Shown one piece after another: positions 1 through 7,709 of a stretch of DNA of 40,322 bases. Source of the stretch: Paraburkholderia sp. (GTDB lineage: Bacteria; Pseudomonadota; Gammaproteobacteria; Burkholderiales; Burkholderiaceae); contig NZ_JAMXLH010000060.1 in NCBI RefSeq assembly GCF_024281035.1, forward strand, positions 1 through 40,322, in the 5' to 3' direction. Numbering within the stretch: position 1 is the first letter of the stretch; each line of letters starts with the position of its first letter. The position numbers were made by a program, and so were the translations under genes. A model generated the notes under the pieces. It made no database searches and was not told the origin of the DNA. It saw only the letters and a program-made list of their open reading frames with translations.

Positions 1-923
<923 letters not shown>

Positions 924-989
924 GGCTCAAAGGCTGTAGGCGTATAAGCCTGTAAGCGATTCCAGGCGGTTTGCATCAACCTCCACCGG

Positions 990-1020
990 CAGCGCGGCGC
1001 CTTTGACAAGCGCCGCGCTG
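990..1020 (+). terminator. Strong hairpin after acs (11-bp perfect stem)
   Basis: CAGCGCGGCGC at 990-1000 pairs perfectly with 1010-1020 across a 9-nt loop, 67 nt past the acs stop. There is no T-run after it, so it may be a weak or Rho-assisted terminator, or an mRNA-stabilising hairpin between acs and the membrane-protein genes. Confidence 0.5.
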
Positions 1021-1078
1021 TCCGTCTATAGCGGTCGATCCCGATTGCCGGTCATGCGCGTTTTTGTTAAACAGGCGC

Positions 1079-1444
1079 ATGGCTGCGCAACAGACCTCAT
1101 CCGCGAACAATATCAATCCCGTACCTGAGCCCCCGTCGGTGAGCGAGGCGATGGCGCTCGCGCATCGGCGCTACTGGCGTTTCAACTTAACGGCGATCGC
1201 CGCGCTCATGACGGTCGGCTTCCTCGTCTCCTTCGTCGTGCCGCTCTATGCGCGCGAGCTCGATAACGTGCATTTCGCGGGCTTCAGCCTGCCGTTCTTT
1301 CTTGGCGCGCAGGGGGCCATCATCGTGTACGTGCTGCTTATCGGCGTCTATATCGTGCTGATGCAGTACGCCGACGGCGTGCTGCAAGCCGCGCGCGAAG
1401 CCGACCAGGCGATCAGAGAGGCCAGCAAGGCGCAGCAACGATGA
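1079..1444 (+). CDS. DUF485 (YjcH-like) small inner-membrane protein
   Basis: A 121-residue protein with two hydrophobic segments at about residues 35-57 and 74-96, separated by a short polar loop, and a charged C-terminal tail (EADQAIREASKAQQR). This is the layout of DUF485/YjcH proteins, which are encoded immediately before acetate-type sodium:solute symporters; their biochemical role is not established. I chose ATG 1079; an in-frame TTG at 1064 would add five residues but has no Shine-Dalgarno sequence. The stop overlaps the next gene's start (ATGA at 1441-1444), so the two are almost certainly translationally coupled and may form a complex. Confidence 0.85.
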   Translation: MAAQQTSSANNINPVPEPPSVSEAMALAHRRYWRFNLTAIAALMTVGFLVSFVVPLYARELDNVHFAGFSLPFFLGAQGAIIVYVLLIGVYIVLMQYADGVLQAAREADQAIREASKAQQR

Positions 1445-3459
1445 AGCTTGCGCACCGGCTGCTCCGATCGTATGCGTTCTATACGCTCGGCTTTCTCGCG
1501 TTCGTGTACCTGATGTGGCGCATCGAGCTGACGACCGGTCCCGGCATGTGGATCGGCTACGTCTTCCTGTTCGTGCCGATCGCGGTCTATGCCGTGATCG
1601 GACTGCTTTCGCGCACATCCGATCTCGTCGAATACTACGTTGCCGGGCGACGCGTACCGTCGTTCTTCAACGGCATGGCGACCGCGGCGGACTGGCTCTC
1701 GGCCGCGTCGTTCATCGGCCTCGCGGGCTCGCTCTATGCGAGCGGCTACGACGGGCTGGCCTACATGATGGGCTGGACCGGCGGCTATTGCCTCACCGCG
1801 TTCCTCCTCGCGCCCTATGTGCGCAAGCTTGCACGCTATACGATCGCCGACTTTCTCGGCACGCGTTTTTCGAGCAACCTCGTGCGCGCGCTGGCGGTGC
1901 TTGCGACGATCATCTGCTCGTTCGTCTATCTCGTCGCGCAGATTCAGGGCGTGGGGCTCATTGCGATGCGCTTCATCGGCGTGGATTTCGCCATCGGCAT
2001 TTTCTGCGGGCTTGCCGGCATCCTGGTGTGCTCGTTTCTCGGCGGCATGCGTGCGGTGACGTGGACGCAGGTTGCGCAGTACATCATCCTGATCTCCGCG
2101 ATCCTGATTCCGGTTTCGATGATCGCGCATCGCGACGGGCTGGGGTGGCTGCCGCAATTGAACTACGGGCGTCTGATGCAACGCATGGAAACGCTCGAGG
2201 GCAACGTGCGCGACGACGGCGCCGAACAACGCGTGCGCGAAGCATTCCAGAGCAGGGCAGCGCTGTGGCAGTCGCGGCTCGACGCGCTGCCCCAGTCGTA
2301 CGTCGACGAGAAAGCGCGCCTCGCCAATACACTCGACGATCTGCGCCGCCGCAACGGACCGCTGCGTGACATCGACTCGCTCGAGCGCCAGATCGCGTCG
2401 TTCCCGCACGACGCCGAAGCGGCGCGCGTCGTGTGGGCGCAGGAGCGCGATGATTTGCTGGCGCGCGCGGCGACGCCGGTGCCGATGCGTGAGCCGTTCC
2501 CCGCCGCCGACGAAGCGGCACGACGCATTCACAAACGCAATTTCCTCTCACTGCTGCTGTGCCTGTCGCTCGGCACGGCGAGCCTGCCGCACATCCTGAC
2601 GCGCTACAACACGACGACGTCGGTCGGGTCGGCACGGCGCTCCGTGGGATGGACGCTCTTTTTCGTCGCGCTGTTCTATCTGACCGTGCCGGCGCTTGCT
2701 GTGCTGATCAAGTACGAGATTCTCGGGCATCTGGTGGGGCAGCACTTCGACGACCTGCCGCATTGGGTCATGCAATGGCGGCGCGTCGAGCCTTATCTCA
2801 TCAATATCGCGGACGTGAACGGCGACGGCATCGTGCACTGGGGCGATATCAACATGCAGCCGGACATGGTGGTGCTTGCGGCGCCGGAGATTGCGGGACT
2901 GCCGTATGTGATGTCGGGACTTATTGCAGCGGGTGCGCTGGCCGCGGCGCTCTCGACGGCGGATGGCCTGCTGCTCACGATCTCGAACGTGCTTTCGCAC
3001 GACGTGTATTACCACATGATCGACCCTGAAGCGTCGAGCCAGTTGCGCGTGACGATGTCGAAGATCCTGCTGCTCGGGGTGGCGCTGTTTGCTTCGTGGG
3101 TGGCGTCGCTCAACACGGGGAATATCCTGTTCCTCGTGGGCGCTGCGTTTTCGCTGGCGGCGTCGAGTCTTTTTCCTGTGCTGGTGCTGGGCGTGTTCTG
3201 GAAACGCACCACGCGGCTGGGCGCGGTGGCGGGGATGATTGCGGGACTCGGCGTGTGCGTCTACTACATCGTGGCGACGTATCCGTTCTTCACGGAGCTC
3301 ACCGGTTTCGAAGGCGGCCACTGGTTCGGCATCGAGCCGATCAGCTCCGGCGTATTCGGCGTGCCTGCGGGATTTCTCGTGGCGATTGCCGTGAGCTTGC
3401 TGGACCGGCGGCCGGATGCGTATACGGTTGCACTGGTGGACTATATCCGTCACCCGTGA
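1441..3459 (+). CDS. Sodium:solute symporter, VC_2705/ActP-like subfamily
   Basis: A 672-residue polytopic inner-membrane transporter of the SSS family, probably importing acetate or another short carboxylate with Na+. Family features include YYVAGRRVPSFFNGMATAADW and ASFIGLAGSLY in the first helices, QGVGL, FLGGMRAVTWTQ and, late, AALSTADGLLLTISN. It is longer than ActP (about 550) because of a hydrophilic, charged insertion at residues 241-361, typical of the VC_2705 subfamily. Residues 458-469 (DVNGDGIVHWGD) match an EF-hand calcium loop. It overlaps the DUF485 gene by 4 nt and follows acs, supporting acetate uptake coupled to activation. The exact substrate is not proven by sequence. Confidence 0.9.
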   Translation: MKLAHRLLRSYAFYTLGFLAFVYLMWRIELTTGPGMWIGYVFLFVPIAVYAVIGLLSRTSDLVEYYVAGRRVPSFFNGMATAADWLSAASFIGLAGSLYASGYDGLAYMMGWTGGYCLTAFLLAPYVRKLARYTIADFLGTRFSSNLVRALAVLATIICSFVYLVAQIQGVGLIAMRFIGVDFAIGIFCGLAGILVCSFLGGMRAVTWTQVAQYIILISAILIPVSMIAHRDGLGWLPQLNYGRLMQRMETLEGNVRDDGAEQRVREAFQSRAALWQSRLDALPQSYVDEKARLANTLDDLRRRNGPLRDIDSLERQIASFPHDAEAARVVWAQERDDLLARAATPVPMREPFPAADEAARRIHKRNFLSLLLCLSLGTASLPHILTRYNTTTSVGSARRSVGWTLFFVALFYLTVPALAVLIKYEILGHLVGQHFDDLPHWVMQWRRVEPYLINIADVNGDGIVHWGDINMQPDMVVLAAPEIAGLPYVMSGLIAAGALAAALSTADGLLLTISNVLSHDVYYHMIDPEASSQLRVTMSKILLLGVALFASWVASLNTGNILFLVGAAFSLAASSLFPVLVLGVFWKRTTRLGAVAGMIAGLGVCVYYIVATYPFFTELTGFEGGHWFGIEPISSGVFGVPAGFLVAIAVSLLDRRPDAYTVALVDYIRHP

Positions 3460-3533
3460 TGTTTATCGGGTGCGGCAGCCGGCCTGTTCGCTGCGATCCC
3501 TTTCTCTTGCAATTGTCTGGTTCCCACTAAAGT

Positions 3534-3551
3534 TCGGCAAACGTTTGCCGA
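3534..3551. promoter_or_regulatory. 18-bp perfect palindrome, LacI/PurR-type operator-like
   Basis: TCGGCAAACGTTTGCCGA is perfectly self-complementary, with a central CG and the GCAAACGTTTGC core typical of LacI/GalR/PurR-family operators. It lies 59 nt before the likely start of the small gene at 3610. No LacI-family regulator is encoded in the window, so its ligand is unknown; it could also act as a short hairpin. Confidence 0.45.
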
Positions 3552-3609
3552 CAATTCAGTTATGGAAGAACAAAAAGAGGATTTCTCTAGCAAGGGAGGA
3601 GAGTGGACT

Positions 3610-3813
3610 ATGGTTCGGATAATCGAAGCATGCGTGTCTGTGATTCGCCGTGCACAAGGCAAGAAGAATCCAGACGAAGTTCAATTCGGAACGCCGGAGT
3701 GGGACCAGGTTGCCGACGAGTTCGTGCGTGATGTTTATCGTGGCCTTGGCGGCGACTCGAACGAATCTGCTGAAGAAGATGATTCGTGGTTTGGCGTAGG
3801 CGGGGCCGGGTAA
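3610..3813 (+). CDS. Small hypothetical protein (67 aa), acidic C-terminus
   Basis: I do not recognise this protein. The open frame reaches back to ATG 3562 (83 aa), but ATG 3610 follows a strong Shine-Dalgarno sequence (AAGGGAGGA at 3592-3600, about 9 nt upstream), so I chose it. The N-terminal half is a predicted amphipathic helix (MVRIIEACVSVIRRAQGK), the middle is polar, and the tail is acidic then glycine-rich (ESAEEDDSWFGVGGAG). A short hairpin (AAAATC/GATTTT, 3823-3839) follows the stop. It sits at the left edge of the AT-richer island. The strong RBS argues for a real gene; function unknown. Confidence 0.6.
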   Translation: MVRIIEACVSVIRRAQGKKNPDEVQFGTPEWDQVADEFVRDVYRGLGGDSNESAEEDDSWFGVGGAG

Positions 3814-3930
3814 TCTGCTGCGAAAATCCCCGTGATTTTGCGGAGCTGGAAAATACGCGGATTACTCATGCTCGACTCCGATTGAAGCGTTGAGGTCGTG
3901 CTAGGATCGACTCACTGGAAGGAGGTCAGC

Positions 3931-4287
3931 ATGGCCAGAGTTGAGTTGGAAATCCTCGAGTTCACCTTTTCCCCGCCGGGCCTGGATAAAGGGCCGGCGA
4001 AATATCACGCAATGGTCGTTTGTGGCTCCATGCCGTCTGTGGTGCTCACCCGGCTCGGGTCGAAAATTCGTCCGATCGGCTTCGATGTCCAGCGGAGCGT
4101 GGCTGTCGAAAAGGCTTTTAAGGACGGGGAAGCGATAGTTCGAGCCGCAATCGGTCAGGCGCTGCGCGACGGTCTGTTCAATAACCATCCCGATGTGGCG
4201 GTCTATCTGGACGTCGATGCCCCGGATTGGGATGGAAGTCTGAAGCACATTCACAAACATACGAGTTCGCCCGGCGAGTTTCGATAG
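3931..4287 (+). CDS. Hypothetical protein (118 aa) with near-consensus RBS
   Basis: Not recognised. ATG 3931 is preceded at ideal spacing by AAGGAGG, close to a perfect anti-16S match; the open frame upstream to 3898 is ignored for that reason. The protein is cytoplasmic-looking with no signal or membrane segment. It alternates short beta-like stretches (RVELEILEFTF, YHAMVVCG, VVLTRL) with a helix (VEKAFKDGEAIVRAAIGQAL), and ends in an acidic-histidine stretch (VYLDVDAPDWDGSLKHIHKH). It is co-directional with the 67-aa gene 117 bp upstream and has a 6-bp inverted repeat (4305-4319) after its stop. Island location suggests acquired accessory function; no specific role can be given. Confidence 0.65.
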   Translation: MARVELEILEFTFSPPGLDKGPAKYHAMVVCGSMPSVVLTRLGSKIRPIGFDVQRSVAVEKAFKDGEAIVRAAIGQALRDGLFNNHPDVAVYLDVDAPDWDGSLKHIHKHTSSPGEFR

Positions 4288-4404
4288 GCGGTTTGCAGTC
4301 GTTGGCGCAATGGTTGCGCGAGCAATTGCTGCCGATCGTGCATCGCGTCCAGTGGCTAATAGTCGGCTGTATCCCGTGGTACGGCTCGACGCACCGCCCG
4401 TTTG

Positions 4405-4537
4405 CCTGAAGAGACAGGTTGTTCCTATCTGCTTTGATAGGTGCAAGTCGCTCAGCCGCGCACTAATCTCCACTTGAGAGTCCTCCCGGCTCTCTGGTCT
4501 CCTCAGCTCAGGGCCCGCGCTGTGCGCGGGTTTTTTT
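4405..4537 (+). ncRNA. Candidate structured small RNA ending in a Rho-independent terminator
   Basis: This part of the 540-bp gene-free stretch 4288-4827 has consecutive stem-loops: CCTATC/GATAGG (4424-4441), GTGC/GCAC, GAGAG/CTCTC around a C-rich loop containing TCCTCCC (4476-4494), then a terminator. No convincing reading frame and no recognised family; the 5' end is a guess. The pyrimidine-rich loop resembles anti-Shine-Dalgarno seeds in known regulatory RNAs, which is an inference only. It could instead be the 3' UTR of the gene at 3931. The rest of 4288-4827 shows no gene. Confidence 0.35.
4514..4537 (+). terminator. Rho-independent terminator
   Basis: CCCGCGC (4514-4520), loop TGT, GCGCGGG (4524-4530), followed by seven T (4531-4537): a textbook intrinsic terminator on the + strand. 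It would end the candidate small RNA or the transcript of the gene at 3931-4287. Confidence 0.85.
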
Positions 4538-4827
4538 CTGCACGCCCGGAAAACTGCGCCGCGATGAACTTATTCCCGATCCGGGAGAAGGAATTAGCGA
4601 AGGATGTTGGTATGTCGCGGAACGGCTAAGAGCGGTCGTTCAATCTCATATCCTGATCGCCGCCCTTGGCGCCCTCGATCGTGCGCTTTAAATGGTGGCA
4701 AGCCTTTCGAAACCACCTGCCGTTTCCGGTGAGGGCGCTCAGCCGATTGAGCGCGCCTAAATGTGAAGTAGAGTTTTGAAGGCCTGCCTCGTGCTGTTAG
4801 ACAAGTTGCAGTGCGAGGCAACGCCGT

Positions 4828-5760
4828 TTATTGCTGGGCGTTCACATCGCCAGTCTGCGCGATTTTGCTTAATACATCCTTCTGATACGCATACCACGAA
4901 ACAAGGCAAGCCTTGTCGTGACAATTTTTCTCTCTGTAGTTCCACTGTTTTCGCGCCCGGTCGGCAAATGCAGCCTTGTCAGTCACGGCGTCTCTGGCTT
5001 GCTGAAAAATGGCGCCGAGTTCCTTGTCTGATGCCGCGAGATCCGGGTCATGGCAGATCAGATATTCGGAGAGAGTGCGTGCTTTCGAGCAGTCGAAGCT
5101 TGTCTGATACGTTTGATCTGACGCTGGAGCTGGACCTTGGCTTTCGATGGCGGCCGCGTTTTGCGGTGCCGCGACCTGTGGCGCAGGATTCTGCGGTACC
5201 GGAGACTGCTGTGCAGGTGATTGCTGCGCTGGAGTTGTGGGCGCGGGCTGCGGCGCAGCGATGCTATCGTTATGTTGGCCATACGGGACCAATTGCCCGT
5301 TGACCGCGTCTTCTAACATTGCCCCCATGATGGAACTTGGATCTGCGGGAACGGTTTCGGTTCTTATAACCTCATCTCCCGTCAGAACTTCGGATTTTGC
5401 GTACTTGCACGGGAGTTGGCAGCTTACCCGATTAATCACGCTCGAATTATCCGCATCCTGACCTAGAATCAAGATGACGTACGCTCCATTTTTGTTGCCC
5501 GCATAGCGCATCATGACTAGGGACTTAACAGCCTTTCCCTGCTTGATGTCGTCTTCGTTTAGCGCGCGTTCGTAACCGTAGGTCCCATTGTCGACCATCG
5601 CGTAATTGTGAAGTTGCGGCGTGGGTTGTGTTTCCGCTGCCGCTGGTGCGCTCGTTGGTGCAGGCTGCGATGCCTGCGGCGACGCATCATTTGAATTCTT
5701 TCCGCATCCAGATAGCAAAGCAACTGCGACAAAAATACATGTCGCTGAAATCCTCTTCAT
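4828..5760 (-). CDS. Lipoprotein with C-terminal LprI-like (DUF1311) domain
   Basis: A 310-residue secreted lipoprotein. The signal peptide MKRISATCIFVAVALLSGC ends in a clear lipobox (LSG-Cys19); Gly at +2 favours the outer membrane. Residues 50-165 form a domain I do not recognise, with Cys114 and Cys118. Residues 167-215 are a low-complexity Pro/Gln/Ala linker. Residues 221-300 match the LprI/DUF1311 pattern, with four cysteines (224, 236, 280, 285) and a central YLICHDPDLAASDKELG stretch. LprI of Mycobacterium tuberculosis inhibits lysozyme; whether this protein does is untested. A GGGGA Shine-Dalgarno sequence precedes the ATG. It stands alone on the minus strand inside the island, beside phage-type remnants, suggesting horizontal acquisition. 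Confidence 0.8.
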   Translation of the reverse strand: MKRISATCIFVAVALLSGCGKNSNDASPQASQPAPTSAPAAAETQPTPQLHNYAMVDNGTYGYERALNEDDIKQGKAVKSLVMMRYAGNKNGAYVILILGQDADNSSVINRVSCQLPCKYAKSEVLTGDEVIRTETVPADPSSIMGAMLEDAVNGQLVPYGQHNDSIAAPQPAPTTPAQQSPAQQSPVPQNPAPQVAAPQNAAAIESQGPAPASDQTYQTSFDCSKARTLSEYLICHDPDLAASDKELGAIFQQARDAVTDKAAFADRARKQWNYREKNCHDKACLVSWYAYQKDVLSKIAQTGDVNAQQ

Positions 5761-5858
5761 TTTTATCCCCGTAGTTTTAATGCCACGCCTGATGATATCC
5801 GCCTTGTAATTGCATCGCTAGATTATCTCGCCATATCATCCAGAGTTACTCCTCGTTC

Positions 5859-6182
5859 ATGCCAGATGCATGTCATCTCGTCCGGGCCGATTCCACGCGT
5901 GAGCCAGCAAACCAGCAAACTCCTCCCGCCACAGCGTCGCTCCAGCGCCTGTCAGTAGCGCTGCCTCACAAGCAGCACAAGCCCGTGGAAGCGGAGAACG
6001 CCAAGGTGCAGCCGGCAACGCCGATTGCAGCGCCGGCCGCCATCGCACCCGCACCGATCACTGCAAAGCCCGCACCGTGGATTGCCACTGTTCCGGCCCG
6101 TGCACCCACGCTCCGCCTCGGCCGGATCAACGAACGCCTGGCTCCGATCGCTCTGACTGTGGAAGGCCTGGCAAGCTGGTGA
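5859..6182 (+). pseudogene. Probable remnant of a mobile-element accessory gene
   Basis: A 107-codon frame with a Pro/Ala-rich middle and a C-terminal stretch PTLRLGRINERLAPIALTVEGLA. That stretch resembles the short LGxINxRLxP...T.xGLAxLGF ending of phage-associated proteins I recall from Burkholderia. The frame hits a stop right after GLASW, where related proteins would continue with a Leu-Gly-Phe ending, and integrase-like sequence starts in another frame within about 20 bp. No Shine-Dalgarno is visible. I read this as a broken gene joined to the integrase remnant by a deletion; it could also be a chance frame. Confidence 0.35.
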
Positions 6183-6756
6183 CATGGCACAGTTCGCGTT
6201 CTGGACTGGCTTGAGGACTTCGGAGTTGGTTGCGCTTGACTGGAATGATTTGGACTAGAGGAAGGGTGTTGTAATCATCCGGCGTGCGCTCACTCAGACG
6301 GCAGATGAACCCGAGGACACGAAAACGAAGTCAAGCAGGCGGGAGGTGAAATTATTGTCCCCTGCGCGATCCGCCCTGGAAGCGCAGAAGGCGTTCGCAT
6401 TCTTGGCCGGGAAAGAGATTTTCCAGGATCCGCGCAACTGAGAACGGTGGGTTTGCGATTCGCCGATCCGGATCGTCCGGACGCGGGGCGTGGAGAAGGC
6501 CAAGGTACGGTACCGCAAGCCATATTAGACGCGCCACACTTACGCTTCGATGATGCTATCGGCTGGCGAGCATCCTATGTGGGTGGCGCGGCAGATGGGC
6601 CATTCGAACCAGAATGCGACGGTGCGGATTTATGCGCGTTGGATGCCCCAGGCAGACCTGGATGCAGGCGGACAAGCGGTTGAAAAATTCGCTTCAGATA
6701 TGCTGCGATTCTGCGTCGATTCCGGAATGAAATCCAAGGGAAGTGACGGTGATTAA
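6157..6756 (+). pseudogene. Phage-type tyrosine integrase pseudogene (catalytic half, three in-frame stops)
   Basis: One unshifted frame encodes the catalytic domain of a tyrosine recombinase. It contains QFAFWTGLRTSELVALDW with the first catalytic Arg (6184-6243), ALEAQKAFAFLAGKEIFQDPRN, VRYRKPY, TRHTYASMMLSAGEHPM (second Arg box), VARQMGHS, and IYARWMP with the nucleophile Tyr. The frame is interrupted by TAG 6256-6258 (probably from Trp TGG), TGA 6439-6441 (probably from Gly GGA) and TAG 6526-6528 (probably from Gln CAG), with no frameshift. The N-terminal DNA-binding half is missing. It ends 43 bp from the 3' end of tRNA-Ser, the usual target of such integrases, and so marks a decayed integrative element. 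The piece after the last stop (6550-6756) could be mistaken for a small gene. Confidence 0.85.
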
Positions 6757-6799
6757 CCGCATCCCATGACGCTGAGAGCCTTGATTTACAAGAGCTTCC

Positions 6800-6890
6800 T
6801 GGCGGAGAGAGGGGGATTCGAACCCCCGATAGGTTATTAACCTATACACGCTTTCCAGGCGTGCGACTTAAACCGCTCATCCATCTCTCC
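6800..6890 (-). tRNA. tRNA-Ser (anticodon GGA)
   Basis: Ninety-one nucleotides including an encoded CCA. The acceptor stem is GGAGAGA/TCTCTCC with G discriminator. The anticodon stem CACGC/GCGTG encloses loop CTGGAAA, giving anticodon GGA (reads UCC/UCU). There is a long class II variable arm (GGTTA/TAACC region) and a T-loop TTCGAAT. The 3' end faces the integrase remnant, consistent with an attachment site in the tRNA 3' part. I found no second copy of that 3' end further left, so the other att boundary is lost or outside the arm. Confidence 0.96.
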
Positions 6891-7126
6891 GGTGGGATGC
6901 GGATTATAGCAGAATCCTGAATCCTGGTGGAATGGGCCGGGCCGTTGGGCGCGACCGACCCGCGCCAGCACCGCGTTTCCTGGCGCGTACCCATTCGAAG
7001 CGTGAGCGTGCCATTCGCTACACGCGCCGCCAGAGACGTTCGCGCAGTCACCTGGCATTTGATCGACCGGGCCCAGGCTAGATCGATAACACATCGATGA
7101 GGCGTGAAGCGGCCCGCACCACCAGA

Positions 7127-7543
7127 TCAAAGCGCAGCGCGAATACGCTCGGCAATGGCTTCGAGTTTTGCCATGTCGGCCATCTCACGTGCATGCGCAC
7201 GCAACGGCTCGTTTTCCCGCCGCGGAATCACATGGAAATGGACGTGCGGCACAGTCTGCCCGGCTGCCGCGCCGTTGAACTGCGCGACCAGCAATCCCTC
7301 GGGCGCGAGCGCAGTACGCACCGCGGCCGCTACCTGCTGCACCATCGCCAGTGCTGCCGCACCTGCCTCTGCCGGCAGATCGTAGATCTGCTCGGCAGGC
7401 ACCTTCGGCAGAACCAGTACGTGGCCGTCTGCCTGGGGCATCACGTCCATGATCGCGAGCGTCGTCTCGTTCTCGCACACCTTGATACACGGTGCATCGC
7501 CGCGCAGGATGCGCGCAAAGATGTTGTTCGGGTCGTAAGCCAT
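7127..7543 (-). CDS. HIT-family nucleotide hydrolase/transferase
   Basis: A 138-residue cytoplasmic HIT protein. The signature HVHFHVIPR gives the catalytic histidine triad at residues 100, 102 and 104. Upstream NIFARILRGDAPCIKV and DGHVLVLPKVPAEQIYDL are typical of Hint/HinT-like purine phosphoramidases that act on nucleoside 5'-phosphoramidates. The open frame extends to 7885, but family members start at MAYDPNNIF, so I chose ATG 7543; an ATG 57 nt upstream (MDSWQPIPH) is an alternative. It diverges from cfa, with about 165 bp for both promoters. The precise substrate cannot be read from sequence. Confidence 0.88.
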   Translation of the reverse strand: MAYDPNNIFARILRGDAPCIKVCENETTLAIMDVMPQADGHVLVLPKVPAEQIYDLPAEAGAAALAMVQQVAAAVRTALAPEGLLVAQFNGAAAGQTVPHVHFHVIPRRENEPLRAHAREMADMAKLEAIAERIRAAL

Positions 7544-7709
7544 GATTTTCTCGGATAACGCGTGCACCGGCGCGTGCGGGATGGGTTGCCAACTGTCCAT
7601 TATGGTCCACGCATGAGGCGCCTGGCTGCCTTCCTGCAGCTTTTTTCGGTACGGTGCATCATAAGGGTTCGCAGCGAGCGCTACGACGAATGTCTTGACA
7701 GGAGCACCT

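Noticed and set aside
1348..2532. Long minus-strand open frame (394 codons) opposite the symporter, and similar ones at 2548-3453, 7659-8519, 9772-10707 and 11544-12392
   Set aside because: Arg/His/Ala-rich translations without family motifs, lying antisense to clearly recognisable genes; typical shadow frames of GC-rich DNA.
5147..5461. Plus-strand 104-codon frame rich in Cys/Gly inside the lipoprotein gene
   Set aside because: It is the antisense of the Pro/Gln/Ala linker; composition is an artefact of that repeat.
6550..6756. Independent 68-aa gene
   Set aside because: It is the C-terminal end of the integrase; homologous sequence continues in frame upstream of the TAG at 6526.
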